NCBI RefSeq assembly: GCF_001902635.1
Contig: NZ_MJAO01000008.1
Span: forward strand, 1 to 64,000
Source: Serratia marcescens
Lineage (GTDB): Bacteria; Pseudomonadota; Gammaproteobacteria; Enterobacterales; Enterobacteriaceae
Length of the DNA stretch: 64,000 nucleotides
Reading direction: 5' to 3'
Part shown: positions 54,421 through 64,000 of the stretch, in pieces
How the letters are laid out: each line of letters begins with the position of its first letter
Numbering within the stretch: position 1 is the stretch's first letter
Position numbers and translations under genes: made by a program
The notes under the pieces: generated by a model
Databases searched by the model: none
What the model saw: the letters and a program-made list of their open reading frames with translations, nothing else
What the model was told of the DNA's origin: nothing

Positions 54421-55071
54421 TTATAACGTAATGCGAATCATGCCGTCGTCCCCGACCACGCCGCTAACGATTTGCCCGGAGGCCATGCGCACGCGCACGC
54501 TGTCCTCGGCGGCGGCATTGTTCATCGCCTTGCCCGCACCGCTGATGTTGAACCCCTCGCCCTGTGCGGTCACCTGCACCGGCTGCCCAGCCTTGATCAC
54601 CCAGGCGCGGCGCAGCATGGCGAGCGTCAGCGGCTGGCCGGGGCTGATATTGCGCAGGCTGACGGCGCCCAACGCTTTGCCAGGTTCGGTCAGTGCGCGC
54701 GGCGGCAGGGTATCGAGCCGGCCTTCCTTCAGCATCAGATCCGCCGTCGTCAAGTGGCTGCCGGCGCTGATGCCGCGCGCCGCAGTGAGATAGTGGCCAA
54801 ATACCTGCACCTGCGTTTGAATAAAACGCCGCTCCTGGCCGCAGCGCGCCGAAATGCTGATATTGCCGCCGATCCGCGCGTTGGGCGGCAGCGACAGCTG
54901 CGGCAACTCGCAGGCCGGCCATTGGTTCGGCGGCGTGCGCACCAGCACTTTCACCTGCACCGGATCGCCGCTGAATTTACCTTTGATGAAGCTTTCGATT
55001 TGCATCGCCAGATCGTCGGCGCGCGCGTTCAGGCTGCACAACAGGCCGATAAGCAGCAGCATTTTACCTTT
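54421..55071 (-). CDS. flgA: Flagellar P-ring assembly chaperone FlgA
   Basis: A 216-residue periplasmic chaperone for FlgI: signal peptide MKGKMLLLIGLLCSLNARA, LSLPPNARIGGNISISARC, an AGT-like LTARRGISAGSHLTTADLML region and the C-terminal SAF domain (ISPGQPLTLAMLRRAWVIKA, GQPVQVTAQGEGFNIS). ATG at 55071 is preferred because GAGAAG lies seven bases upstream; frames from 55077 or 55095 also fit. It is divergent from flgB. Confidence 0.93.
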   Translation of the reverse strand, partial: KGKMLLLIGLLCSLNARADDLAMQIESFIKGKFSGDPVQVKVLVRTPPNQWPACELPQLSLPPNARIGGNISISARCGQERRFIQTQVQVFGHYLTAARGISAGSHLTTADLMLKEGRLDTLPPRALTEPGKALGAVSLRNISPGQPLTLAMLRRAWVIKAGQPVQVTAQGEGFNISGAGKAMNNAAAEDSVRVRMASGQIVSGVVGDDGMIRITL

Positions 55072-55234
55072 CATCGTCATCTTCTCAAGCGTCATCGGAA
55101 TACGCGTAAGTGTACCCGCAGCGCGCGCAGGCTAAGCAGATAAATAGCGCCCCATTTTGCGTTTATTCCCGCGATAGGGTGGCGCAGGGGGCGTTTATGC
55201 TGTCGGCTCCAAATTCTAACCTCGCGGAGGGAGC

Positions 55235-55648
55235 ATGCTCGACAAACTGGACGCGGCTCTGCGCTTTGGCCAAGAGGCGCTGAACTTGCGCGCCCAGCGG
55301 CAGGAAATTCTGGCCGCCAACATCGCCAACGCAGATACACCGGGTTATCAGGCGCGGGATATTGATTTCGCCAGCCAATTGAACAAGGTGCTGGAACAGG
55401 GGCGCGTCAGCGGCAACGGCATGGCGCTCAACCTAACGGCGGCGCGCCATATTCCGGCGCAAAACATGCAGCCGCCGCAGCTCGATCTGCTGTTCCGGGT
55501 GCCGGATCAGCCGTCGGTGGACGGTAACACGGTGGACATGGATCGCGAACGCACCAACTTTGCCGATAACAGCCTGAAATATCAGACCGACCTGACGCTG
55601 ATCAACGGTCAGATCAAAGGGATGATGTCCGTGCTGCAACAAGGATAA
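55235..55648 (+). CDS. flgB: Flagellar proximal rod protein FlgB
   Basis: A 137-residue rod protein, first gene of the flgBCDEFGHIJ operon. The N-terminal motif is [20 protein letters not shown]; the C-terminus [20 protein letters not shown] is the paired coiled coil. GCGGAGGGA lies before the ATG. Confidence 0.96.
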   Translation: MLDKLDAALRFGQEALNLRAQRQEILAANIANADTPGYQARDIDFASQLNKVLEQGRVSGNGMALNLTAARHIPAQNMQPPQLDLLFRVPDQPSVDGNTVDMDRERTNFADNSLKYQTDLTLINGQIKGMMSVLQQG

Positions 55649-55653
55649 GGCGC

Positions 55654-56058
55654 ATGTCTTTACTGAATATTTTTGATATCTCCGGCTCGGCGTTATCGGC
55701 GCAATCCCAGCGCATGAACGTTAGCGCCAGCAACATGGCCAACGCCGACAGCGTGACTGGCCCGGATGGTGAACCTTACCGCGCCAAGCAGGTGGTGTTC
55801 CAGGTTGCCGCGGCGCCGGGGCAACCGACCGGCGGCGTGCGCGTTGCGCAGGTGGTGGACGATCCGGCGCCCGAGCGTCTGGTGTATCAACCGGGCAACC
55901 CGCTGGCGGACGCCAAGGGGTACGTGCGCATGCCGAACGTCGACGTGGTGGGAGAAATGGTCAACACCATTTCCGCGTCCCGCAGCTACCAGGCCAACGT
56001 CGAGGTGCTCAACACCACCAAGTCGATGATGATGAAAACCCTGACGCTGGGTCAGTAA
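55654..56058 (+). CDS. flgC: Flagellar proximal rod protein FlgC
   Basis: A 134-residue rod protein with [33 protein letters not shown] and a C-terminal [18 protein letters not shown] [20 protein letters not shown]. It starts five bases after flgB and assembles with FlgB and FlgF in the proximal rod. Confidence 0.96.
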   Translation: MSLLNIFDISGSALSAQSQRMNVSASNMANADSVTGPDGEPYRAKQVVFQVAAAPGQPTGGVRVAQVVDDPAPERLVYQPGNPLADAKGYVRMPNVDVVGEMVNTISASRSYQANVEVLNTTKSMMMKTLTLGQ

Positions 56059-56070
56059 CCGGAGGATCCC

Positions 56071-56748
56071 ATGGCTATCGCCGCAACCACTAACGAGTCG
56101 TTGGACGACACCGTCATCGGCAACAACAGCAAAAGCACCAACAGCCAGGATCTGCAAAACAGCTTCCTGACGCTGCTGGTGGCGCAGTTGAAAAACCAGG
56201 ATCCGACCAATCCGATGCAGAACAACGAACTGACCTCGCAGCTGGCGCAGATCAACACCGTTCAGGGCATCGAAAAACTCAACACCACCCTGGGTTCGAT
56301 CTCCGGCCAGATCAACAGCAATCAGTCGCTGCAGGCCAGCGCGTTGATCGGCCACGGCGTGATGGTGCCGGGCAACAACATTCTGGTGGGCAGCAAGGAT
56401 GGCAAGGTCAGCACCACGCCGTTCGGCGTGGAACTGGAGCGCGCCGCCGATCAGGTGACCGCCACCATCACCAACGCCAGCGGGCAGGTGGTGCGCACTA
56501 TCGACATCGGCGGTCTGACCGCCGGCGTGCACGCCTTCACCTGGGATGGTTCGCTGGATGACGGCACCACCGCGCCAGACGGTGCCTACAAAGTGGCCGT
56601 CAACGCCAAAGGCAACGGCGAGCAGTTGGTGGCGCGCAGCCTGCACTTCGGCCTGGTCAACGGCGTGATCCGCGACGGCAAAGGCGCCAAGCTGGATCTC
56701 GGCCTGGCGGGCAACGCCACGTTGGAAGACGTGCGACAGATCTTATAA
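56071..56748 (+). CDS. flgD: Hook capping protein FlgD
   Basis: A 225-residue hook cap. The N-terminal secretion region is followed by FLTLLVAQLKNQDPTNPMQN, NELTSQLAQINTVQGIEKLN and a FlgD-type Ig/tudor domain (TFTWDGSLDDGTTAPDGAYK). It guides hook polymerisation and is discarded. The E. coli protein is of similar length. Confidence 0.96.
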   Translation: MAIAATTNESLDDTVIGNNSKSTNSQDLQNSFLTLLVAQLKNQDPTNPMQNNELTSQLAQINTVQGIEKLNTTLGSISGQINSNQSLQASALIGHGVMVPGNNILVGSKDGKVSTTPFGVELERAADQVTATITNASGQVVRTIDIGGLTAGVHAFTWDGSLDDGTTAPDGAYKVAVNAKGNGEQLVARSLHFGLVNGVIRDGKGAKLDLGLAGNATLEDVRQIL

Positions 56749-56802
56749 CCCTAAGCATCAGGCTCAATCGGACGATAGCCTGACCACTATTCGGAGAATA
56801 AC

Positions 56803-58026
56803 ATGGCCTTTTCTCAGGCAGTCAGCGGCTTGAACGCGGCAGCAACCAACCTGGACGTGATCGGTAACAACATCGCCAACTCCGCGACTGCGGGCTTCAA
56901 ATCCGGCAGCGTATCCTTCGCCGACATGTTCGCCGGTTCGCAGGTGGGGCTGGGCGTCAAGGTGTCCGGCATCACCCAGAACTTCAAGGGTGGCACCACC
57001 ACTGGCACCAGCCGCGCGCTGGATGTCGCCATCAACGGCAACGGTTTCTTCCGCATGCAGGATAAAGATGGCGGCATCTTCTATACCCGCAACGGCCAGT
57101 TCAAACTGGACGAGAACCGCAACCTGACCAACATGCAGGGTCTGCAGCTGACCGGTTACCCGGCGGCCGGTTCCCCGCCGACCATCCAGCAGGGCGCCAA
57201 CCCGGTGCCGTTGAGCATTCCTGAAGGCATGATGAACGCCAAGGCGTCGACTTCCGGCGAGATGGTCGCCAACCTGAAGTCCACGCATAAAGTGCCGGAG
57301 AACAAGACCTTCGATCCGACCAAACAGGACAGCTACAACTACGTCAACACCATCACCGCCTACGACTCGCTGGGTAACGCGCACAACATCAACGCTTACT
57401 TCGTGAAGACCGATGACAACAAGTGGCAGGTCTACACCCAGGACGGCAGCGCGGCCCCGGTCGATGCCGGCACCATGGAGTTCAGCACCAGCGGCAACCT
57501 GGTCAAAACCACCAGCACCAACGGCACGCCGGGCGAGTTCAGCATGGTGATCCCGATGACTGCCAAAGACGGTGCGCCGGCGCAAAACTTCACCCTGAGC
57601 TTCGCCGGCAGCATGCAGCAGAACGTCGGCAGCGACTCGGTGAGCAAAGTGGCGCAGGACGGCTATGCCGCCGGTGAATACACCAACTTCCAGATCCGGG
57701 ACGACGGCACCGTCGTGGGCATCTACTCCAACCAGCAGACCCAGGTGCTGGGCCAGATCGTGATGGCCAACTTCTCCAACCCGGAAGGGCTGGCGTCGCA
57801 GGGCGATAACGTTTGGCAGGAAACCGGCGCTTCCGGTCAGCCGCGCGTCGGTCTGTCGGGCGGCGGCGGCTTCGGTAAGCTGACCAGCGGCGCGCTGGAA
57901 TCTTCCAACGTCGATCTGAGCCAGGAGCTGGTGAACATGATCGTCGCACAGCGTAACTACCAGTCCAACGCCCAGACCATCAAGACGCAGGACTCCATCC
58001 TGCAGACGCTGGTTAGCCTGCGCTAA
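56803..58026 (+). CDS. flgE: Flagellar hook protein FlgE
   Basis: A 407-residue hook subunit with N-terminal MAFSQAVSGLNAAATNLDVI, GNNIANSATAGFKSG and C-terminal ESSNVDLSQELVNMIVAQRN helix. The polymer forms the universal joint between rod and filament. GGAGA precedes the ATG. Confidence 0.97.
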   Translation: MAFSQAVSGLNAAATNLDVIGNNIANSATAGFKSGSVSFADMFAGSQVGLGVKVSGITQNFKGGTTTGTSRALDVAINGNGFFRMQDKDGGIFYTRNGQFKLDENRNLTNMQGLQLTGYPAAGSPPTIQQGANPVPLSIPEGMMNAKASTSGEMVANLKSTHKVPENKTFDPTKQDSYNYVNTITAYDSLGNAHNINAYFVKTDDNKWQVYTQDGSAAPVDAGTMEFSTSGNLVKTTSTNGTPGEFSMVIPMTAKDGAPAQNFTLSFAGSMQQNVGSDSVSKVAQDGYAAGEYTNFQIRDDGTVVGIYSNQQTQVLGQIVMANFSNPEGLASQGDNVWQETGASGQPRVGLSGGGGFGKLTSGALESSNVDLSQELVNMIVAQRNYQSNAQTIKTQDSILQTLVSLR

Positions 58027-58038
58027 TAAGGCCGAGTT

Positions 58039-58794
58039 ATGGATCACGCGATTTATACCGCGATGGGCGCGGCGCGCCAAACGCTGGAACAGCAGTCCAT
58101 CACCGCCAACAACCTGGCCAACGCCTCGACGCCGGGTTTTCGCGCCCAGCTCGCCGCGTTGCGCGCGGTACCGGTTGACGGGCCAAGCCTGGCGACGCGT
58201 ACTCTGGTGACGGCCTCGACGCCGGGCGCCGACATGAGCCAGGGGGCGTTGAACTACACGGCGCGCCCGCTGGACGTGGCGCTGCAGCAGGACGGCTTCC
58301 TGGCGGTGAGCCTGCCGGGCGGCGGTGAAGCTTATACCCGCAACGGTAATATTCAGGTTTCCTCCACCGGGCAGTTGACGGTGCAGGGCCTGCCGCTGAT
58401 GGGCGACGGCGGCCCGATCGAAGTGCCGCCGTCGGCGGAGATCACTATCGCGGCCGACGGCACCATTTCGGCGCTGAATGCCGGCGATCCGCCGAACACC
58501 ATTGCGCAGATCGGCCGCCTGAAGCTGGTGAAAGCCGATGCACGCGAAGTGATGCGCGGTGACGACGGTCTGTTCCGCCTGACGCCGGAAACCCAACAGC
58601 AGCGCGGCAATCAGTTGCAAAACGATCCGCAGGTGCGGGTGATGCCGGGCGTGCTGGAGGGCAGCAACGTCAAGCCGATGGAGACCATGGTCGACATGAT
58701 CGCCAACGCCCGTCGTTTTGAAATGCAAATGAAGGTCATCCACAGCGTGGATGAAAACGAACAGCGTGCCAACTCACTGCTCTCGGTGAGCTAA
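58039..58794 (+). CDS. flgF: Flagellar proximal rod protein FlgF
   Basis: A 251-residue rod protein beginning MDHAIYTAMGAARQTLEQQS and continuing ITANNLANASTPGFRAQLAA. The FlgE/F/G core and the C-terminal NVKPMETMVDMIANARRFEM are diagnostic. Located between flgE and flgG, as always in this operon. Confidence 0.96.
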   Translation: MDHAIYTAMGAARQTLEQQSITANNLANASTPGFRAQLAALRAVPVDGPSLATRTLVTASTPGADMSQGALNYTARPLDVALQQDGFLAVSLPGGGEAYTRNGNIQVSSTGQLTVQGLPLMGDGGPIEVPPSAEITIAADGTISALNAGDPPNTIAQIGRLKLVKADAREVMRGDDGLFRLTPETQQQRGNQLQNDPQVRVMPGVLEGSNVKPMETMVDMIANARRFEMQMKVIHSVDENEQRANSLLSVS

Positions 58795-58809
58795 GCAGCA
58801 AGGAAATAA

Positions 58810-59595
<786 letters not shown>

Positions 59596-59604
59596 TCTGT
59601 CATT

Positions 59605-59630
59605 GACGGGCCCGGCATGCCGCGCCCGTC
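59605..59630 (+). terminator. Hairpin between flgG and flgH
   Basis: GACGGGC and GCCCGTC arms with an inner GGCATGCC stem sit ten bases past flgG. The T-rich ATTCTCTTT follows. It may attenuate transcription into flgHIJ. Confidence 0.5.
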
Positions 59631-59660
59631 ATTCTCTTTCGTGAAACAAAGGCGATACCC

Positions 59661-60380
59661 GTGGTAACCACATATTCGATGGCACTCCTGCCGCGGCAGG
59701 GACAACGCTGGCTGGCGGGAATGGTGATGCTGACGCTGAGCGGCTGCGCTTATATCCCGCACAAACCGCTGGTGGACGGCGTGACCACGGCGCAACCCGC
59801 GCCGGCCAGCGCGCCGATGCCGAACGGTTCGATCTTCCAGACGGTGCAGCCGATGAACTACGGCTACCAGCCGCTGTTTGAAGACCGCCGTCCGCGCAAC
59901 GTCGGTGACACCCTGACCATCGTGTTACAGGAAAACGTCAGTGCCAGCAAGAGTTCCTCCGCCAACGCCAGCCGCAACGGCGCCAGCAAGTTCGGCGTTG
60001 CCACCTCGCCGCGTTATCTCGACGGCCTGTTGGGCAATGCGCGTGCCGATATGGACATTTCCGGCGACAGCACCTTCGGCGGCAAGGGCGGCGCCAACGC
60101 CAACAACACCTTCAACGGCACCATTACGGTGACGGTCAATCAGGTGCTGGTCAACGGCAACCTGCACGTGGTGGGGGAAAAACAGATCGCCATCAACCAG
60201 GGCACCGAATTCATTCGCTTCTCCGGCGTCGTCAACCCGCGCACCATCAGCGGCAACAACTCGGTCACCTCGACGCAGGTGGCGGACGCGCGTATCGAAT
60301 ACGTCGGCAATGGCTATATCAACGAAGCGCAGACCATGGGTTGGCTGCAGCGCTTCTTCTTAAATGTTTCACCGTTTTGA
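59661..60380 (+). CDS. flgH: Flagellar L-ring lipoprotein FlgH
   Basis: A 239-residue outer-membrane lipoprotein. The lipobox [14 protein letters not shown] gives the lipidated Cys near residue 29. [35 protein letters not shown] and [20 protein letters not shown] are family motifs. AAAGG precedes the GTG at 59661; ATG at 59679 is an alternative without a clear ribosome site. Confidence 0.95.
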   Translation: MVTTYSMALLPRQGQRWLAGMVMLTLSGCAYIPHKPLVDGVTTAQPAPASAPMPNGSIFQTVQPMNYGYQPLFEDRRPRNVGDTLTIVLQENVSASKSSSANASRNGASKFGVATSPRYLDGLLGNARADMDISGDSTFGGKGGANANNTFNGTITVTVNQVLVNGNLHVVGEKQIAINQGTEFIRFSGVVNPRTISGNNSVTSTQVADARIEYVGNGYINEAQTMGWLQRFFLNVSPF

Positions 60381-60403
60381 GTACAGGCTAGTTTACTTGC
60401 CAT

Positions 60404-60479
60404 TTTGAGGTTGGGCCGTGCTCGGAAACGTCACGTACTGCGTGTACGCTCCGTTTCCTGCGCGCTGTTCGCCCTCAAA
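60404..60479. repeat. Imperfect palindromic element between flgH and flgI
   Basis: An interrupted dyad: TTTGAGG (60404-60410) with CCTCAAA (60473-60479), GGAAACG (60424-60430) with CGTTTCC (60452-60458), and an inner CGTAC/GTACG. The symmetry spans 76 bases in a 145-base intergenic gap. It has the form of a dispersed enterobacterial intergenic repeat that would fold in RNA. Confidence 0.6.
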
Positions 60480-60525
60480 CTGCCTGCGACAATAACGCCT
60501 TTTGGCTAAGGCGAATGAGGTTCCA

Positions 60526-61626
60526 ATGACAAAAAAAATCCTGATGGCTTTGCTGATCGGAACGATGTGCCTGCCGGCGGCGGCGGAGCGCATTCGCGAT
60601 CTGGTGACGGTACAAGGCGTGCGAGATAACGCCCTGATCGGCTACGGCCTGGTGGTGGGGCTGGACGGCTCCGGTGACCAGACCATGCAGACGCCGTTCA
60701 CCACCCAAAGCCTGAGCAACATGCTGTCGCAGCTGGGCATTACCGTGCCGCCGGGCACCAACATGCAGCTGAAGAACGTGGCGGCGGTGATGGTGACCGC
60801 CAAACTGCCGCCGTTCTCGCGCGCCGGGCAGAACATCGACGTGGTGGTTTCTTCGATGGGCAACGCCAAGAGTCTGCGTGGCGGTACCCTGCTGATGACG
60901 CCGCTGAAAGGCGTGGATAACCAGGTCTATGCGCTGGCGCAGGGCAACGTGCTGGTGGGCGGTGCAGGCGCGGCGGCCGGTGGCAGCAGCGTGCAGGTCA
61001 ACCAGCTGGCGGGCGGGCGCATCAGCAACGGCGCCACCATCGAGCGCGAACTGCCGACCACCTTCGGCAGCGGCGGGGTGCTCAATCTGCAGCTGAACGA
61101 CGAAGACTTCACGTTGGCGCAGCAGATCAGCGACGCCATCAACCGCCAGCGCGGCGGCGGCACCGCCACACCGCTCGACGCCCGCACCATTCAGGTGCTG
61201 GTGCCGCAGGGCAACAGCTCTCAGGTGCGTTTCCTGGCGGAGATTCAAAACATCACCGTCAACGTCGGGGCGATGGACGCCAAGGTGATCATCAACTCGC
61301 GCACCGGCTCGGTGGTGATGAACCGCGACGTGATCCTCGATTCTTGCGCCGTCGCACAGGGCAACCTGTCGGTGGTGGTCGATCGGCAGAACACCGTCAG
61401 CCAACCGACGACGCCGTTCGGCGGCGGCCAGACGGTGGTGACCCCGAACACCCAGATCTCGATGCAACAACAGGGCGGATCGCTGCAGAAGGTGAACGCC
61501 AGCGCCAACCTGAACAATGTGATCCGCGCGCTGAACGCATTGGGCGCCACGCCGATCGATTTGATGTCGATTCTGCAGGCGATGCAGAGCGCCGGTTGCC
61601 TGCGCGCCAAGTTGGAAATCATCTGA
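60526..61626 (+). CDS. flgI: Flagellar P-ring protein FlgI
   Basis: A 366-residue P-ring protein with signal peptide [20 protein letters not shown] and mature start [40 protein letters not shown] and [20 protein letters not shown] are conserved. It assembles around the rod with help of FlgA. Its TGA overlaps the flgJ ATG. Confidence 0.97.
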   Translation: MTKKILMALLIGTMCLPAAAERIRDLVTVQGVRDNALIGYGLVVGLDGSGDQTMQTPFTTQSLSNMLSQLGITVPPGTNMQLKNVAAVMVTAKLPPFSRAGQNIDVVVSSMGNAKSLRGGTLLMTPLKGVDNQVYALAQGNVLVGGAGAAAGGSSVQVNQLAGGRISNGATIERELPTTFGSGGVLNLQLNDEDFTLAQQISDAINRQRGGGTATPLDARTIQVLVPQGNSSQVRFLAEIQNITVNVGAMDAKVIINSRTGSVVMNRDVILDSCAVAQGNLSVVVDRQNTVSQPTTPFGGGQTVVTPNTQISMQQQGGSLQKVNASANLNNVIRALNALGATPIDLMSILQAMQSAGCLRAKLEII

Positions 61627-62570
61627 TGGCCGGCGATCTGATGGCGATGTCGGGCGCGGCCTATGACGCCCAGGCGTTGAATAGCCTGAAGCGCGACGCG
61701 GCGACCGACCCGCAGGGCAACCTGAAGCAGGTGGCGCAGCAGGTGGAAGGCATGTTCGTGCAGATGATGCTGAAAAGCATGCGCGCCGCCTTGCCGCAGG
61801 ACGGGGTGTTGAGCAGCGACCAAACGCGGCTTTATACCTCAATGTACGACCAGCAAATCGCCCAGCAGATGTCGCAAAAAGGGCTGGGGCTGGCTGACAT
61901 GATGGTCAAGCAGATGAGCAACGCCAATGTGGTGCCGAGCGAAACGGCGGGCATGTCGCCGATGGCGCTGGACAACGAGGTGCTGCAGACGCTGCCGAAT
62001 CAGGCGTTGGAGCAGATGGTGCGCCGGGCGATGCCGAAGGCGCCGCCGGCCGCCGCGCCGATGTCGCTCAACAATGGCAATTTCGTCGCCCGCTTGTCGA
62101 TTCCGGCGAAGGTTGCCAGCCAGCAGAGCGGCATTCCGCATCAGCTGATCGTCGCGCAGGCGGCGTTGGAGTCCGGCTGGGGCCAGCGCGAGATCCCGAC
62201 CTCAGACGGTACGCCGAGCTACAACCTGTTCGGCATCAAGGCCGGCGGCAGCTGGAACGGACCGGTGACGGAGATCACCACCACCGAGTTCGAACAGGGC
62301 GCGGCGAAGAAGGTGAAGGCGAAGTTCCGCGTTTACGGTTCTTACGTCGAGGCGATCGCCGATTACGTCAAGCTGTTGACCAACAACCCGCGCTACGCCG
62401 ATGTGGCCGCCGCGCGCAGCCCGGAACAGGCGGCGCATGCGCTGCAACGCGCCGGGTACGCCACCGACCCGCAGTACGCCAGCAAACTGGTCAGCGTGAT
62501 TCAGCAGATGAAGAACGCGGGGGAGCAGGCGGTCAAGGCGTATACCCACGATCTGAAAGACTTGTTCTAA
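61626..62570 (+). CDS. flgJ: Rod cap and peptidoglycan hydrolase FlgJ
   Basis: A 314-residue bifunctional protein. The N-terminal rod-cap domain (QVEGMFVQMMLKSMRAALPQ, RLYTSMYDQQIAQQM) is followed by a linker. The C-terminal glucosaminidase domain (about 160-310) has AQAALESGWGQREIPT with the catalytic Glu, NLFGIKAGGSWNG and YADVAAARSPEQ. The start is the ATG overlapping the flgI stop. Confidence 0.96.
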   Translation: MAGDLMAMSGAAYDAQALNSLKRDAATDPQGNLKQVAQQVEGMFVQMMLKSMRAALPQDGVLSSDQTRLYTSMYDQQIAQQMSQKGLGLADMMVKQMSNANVVPSETAGMSPMALDNEVLQTLPNQALEQMVRRAMPKAPPAAAPMSLNNGNFVARLSIPAKVASQQSGIPHQLIVAQAALESGWGQREIPTSDGTPSYNLFGIKAGGSWNGPVTEITTTEFEQGAAKKVKAKFRVYGSYVEAIADYVKLLTNNPRYADVAAARSPEQAAHALQRAGYATDPQYASKLVSVIQQMKNAGEQAVKAYTHDLKDLF

Positions 62571-62615
62571 ATCCCCGTCATTCTTGACGCCGCAGCGGCC
62601 TTGACTGCACAAGCT

Positions 62616-62654
62616 CGGCCCCGGTCACTTGGCTTAACCAAGCTCCCGGGGCCG
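62616..62654 (+). terminator. Terminator after flgJ
   Basis: An extended hairpin: CGGCCCCGG with CCCGGGGCCG outside and CTTGG/CCAAG inside, about 45 bases past flgJ. It has no T run, so rho-assisted termination is likely before the flgK promoter. Confidence 0.5.
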
Positions 62655-62748
62655 CCCTTGCTTGCCGCCTTGCTGCGACGCCAATTATTTAGGGGATAGG
62701 CGGTAATGGAGGCTAGCTGGATGTTGACTGCATTGCCGCTTTTTTTCC

Positions 62749-62775
62749 TCAAGTTCTTCCCATTTTTGCCGATAA
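62749..62775 (+). promoter_or_regulatory. Sigma-28 promoter for flgKL
   Basis: TCAAGTTC, an 11-base spacer and GCCGATAA match the class 3 consensus TAAAGTTT-N11-GCCGATAA with two differences in the -35. It ends about 80 bases before flgK. This provides late expression of hook-filament junction proteins. Confidence 0.8.
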
Positions 62776-62856
62776 CCGAGACAGGCTGAGCGAACAGGCT
62801 CAGCAGCTCAATTAAGAACTCTGTGGGCCACCGGCGCCGCAGCATAAGGAATTCCG

Positions 62857-64000
62857 ATGTCCAATAGCTTAATCAATACCGCAATGAGCGGGCTGAATGC
62901 GGCTCAGGTGGCGCTCAGTACCGTCAGCAACAACATTTCCAACTACAACGTGGCGGGCTACAACCGCCAGACCGCGATCCTGGCGCAGAATGGCGGCATG
63001 GCCACCATGAGCGGCTTCATCGGCAACGGCGTGACCGTGACCAGCGTCAACCGCGAATACAACCAGTTCATCACCAACCAGCTGCGCGGCGCGCAAAGCG
63101 CGTTCGGGGCGCAAAACGCCTATTACGAGAAGATTTCGCAGATCGACAACCTGTTGGCGAGCAAGACCAACCCGCTGTCGACCAACATGCAGGATTTCTT
63201 CACCAACCTGCAGAACCTGGTGAGCAACGCCGGTGACGACGCCGCGCGCCAGACGGTGCTGGGCAAGGCCAACGGTCTGGTGAACCAGTTCAACAACACC
63301 GACAAATTCCTGCGTGACATGGACAACGGCGTCAATCAGCAGATCAGTGATACGGCGCAGCAGATCAACAGTTATAGCCAACAGATCGCCAAGCTGAACG
63401 ACGAGATCACCCGTTTGCGCGGCAGCGCCGGCGGCGAGCCGAATGCGTTGCTGGATCAGCGCGACCAGATGGTCACTGAGCTGAACCAACTGGTGGGCGT
63501 ACAGGTCACGCAACAGGACGGCGACGCTTATACCGTCTCCTTCGCCAACGGTTTGACCCTGGTGCAGGGCAGCAACACCTATCAGGTGGAAGCCGTGCCT
63601 TCCAGCAGCGATCCTTCCCGTTTGACCATCGGTTATAACCGCGGCAATGGCGCCAGCGAAGTGCCGGAAGGCCAGATCACCAGCGGCAGCCTGAGCGGCG
63701 TGCTGAAATTCCGCAGCGAAACGCTGGACGGCGTGCGCAATCAGCTGGGCCAGTTGGCGCTGGCGATGGCGGACAGTTTCAATCAGCAACACCGCGCCGG
63801 TTTCGATCTGCACGGCGATGCAGGCGGCGACTTCTTCAGCTTCAGCGGCGGCCGGGTGGTGGATAACACCCGCAACACCGGCGACGCGTCGCTGTCGGTC
63901 TCTTACACCGACACCGGCAAGGTGAAGGCCAACGATTATCGCGTCGAGTTCGACGGCAGCAACTGGCAGGTCAGCCGCCTGCCGGACAATGTGAAAGTCA
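62857..64000 (+). CDS. flgK: Hook-filament junction protein FlgK (partial, runs off the window)
   Basis: From the ATG at 62857 an open frame continues to the right edge (381 residues seen). The N-terminus MSNSLINTAMSGLNAAQVAL, then STVSNNISNYNVAGYNRQ, matches FlgK (HAP1). FLRDMDNGVNQQISDTAQQI and LDQRDQMVTELNQLVGVQVT are further family features. AAGGAATTCCG is the ribosome-binding region. The C-terminal third is outside the window. Confidence 0.96.
   Translation, partial: MSNSLINTAMSGLNAAQVALSTVSNNISNYNVAGYNRQTAILAQNGGMATMSGFIGNGVTVTSVNREYNQFITNQLRGAQSAFGAQNAYYEKISQIDNLLASKTNPLSTNMQDFFTNLQNLVSNAGDDAARQTVLGKANGLVNQFNNTDKFLRDMDNGVNQQISDTAQQINSYSQQIAKLNDEITRLRGSAGGEPNALLDQRDQMVTELNQLVGVQVTQQDGDAYTVSFANGLTLVQGSNTYQVEAVPSSSDPSRLTIGYNRGNGASEVPEGQITSGSLSGVLKFRSETLDGVRNQLGQLALAMADSFNQQHRAGFDLHGDAGGDFFSFSGGRVVDNTRNTGDASLSVSYTDTGKVKANDYRVEFDGSNWQVSRLPDNVKV

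Noticed and set aside
56764..58743. Long open frame antisense to flgE and flgF
   Set aside because: It is a shadow of two certain genes with no domain and no ribosome-binding site.

Overview
The window reads as a chromosomal segment of a GC-rich enterobacterium, most likely Serratia (S. marcescens group). The evidence is enterobacterial flagellar and chemotaxis gene order (uspC, flhDC, motAB, cheAW, tsr, tap, cheRBYZ, flhBAE, flgNM, flgA, flgBCDEFGHIJK), proteins close to E. coli RclA, RclR, CurA, SbmC, UspC and Tap, and typical Serratia-like codon use. Species is an inference. No tRNA, rRNA or CRISPR array was seen.

Positions 1-10050 are an accessory, partly decayed region. It opens with one end of an IS21-family element (istB partial, istA, and a terminal array of TGCCAAA..GTGATCGAT repeats). 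Next comes an AT-rich islet. It holds a 301-residue protein with the key residues of the edema factor/ExoY/CyaA nucleotidyl cyclase family, a scar joining an IS256-family transposase remnant to a ColE1-type origin fragment, an unrecognised ~495-residue gene broken by two compensating single-base shifts, and a coiled-coil gene with an in-frame stop. From about 6300 to 10050 follow a LysR-like HTH fragment, a LysR regulator, a complete phage-type lysis cassette (two holin-like proteins, GH24 endolysin, nested Rz/Rz1 spanins) and a degenerate TccC/Rhs C-terminus. That combination matches the Yersinia insecticidal Tc islands, where a lysis cassette (proposed type 10 secretion) sits beside tccC under LysR-type regulators. 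Here the A and B toxin subunit genes are absent.

Positions 10588-17209 carry a complete chaperone-usher fimbrial operon (major pilin, usher, chaperone, three minor pilins, two-domain tip adhesin). It is followed by two paralogous YaiV/IprA-like regulators flanking an exported C69 dipeptidase. Around 20400-22200 are a small YmiA-like membrane protein and a 5'-truncated umuC, then a sugar-type operon (LacI regulator, ACS-family MFS transporter, SDR, RbsD/FucU mutarotase) whose last gene seems truncated against umuC. Housekeeping and stress genes follow: rclR/rclA, tryptophan 2,3-dioxygenase, sbmC, a small membrane protein, a LysR/pcp divergent pair, curA, uspC and an Hha/YmoA-family gene.

From 36553 to the end is the main flagellar/chemotaxis cluster. 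flhDC is preceded by a long AT-rich leader with a near-consensus CRP site. Four class-3 (sigma-28) promoters can be read directly: inside the 3' end of flhC (for motA), before tsr, before flgM and before flgK. The only foreign-looking insert in this block is a RelE/HigB-type toxin-antitoxin pair between flhE and flgN. flgK runs off the end of the window.
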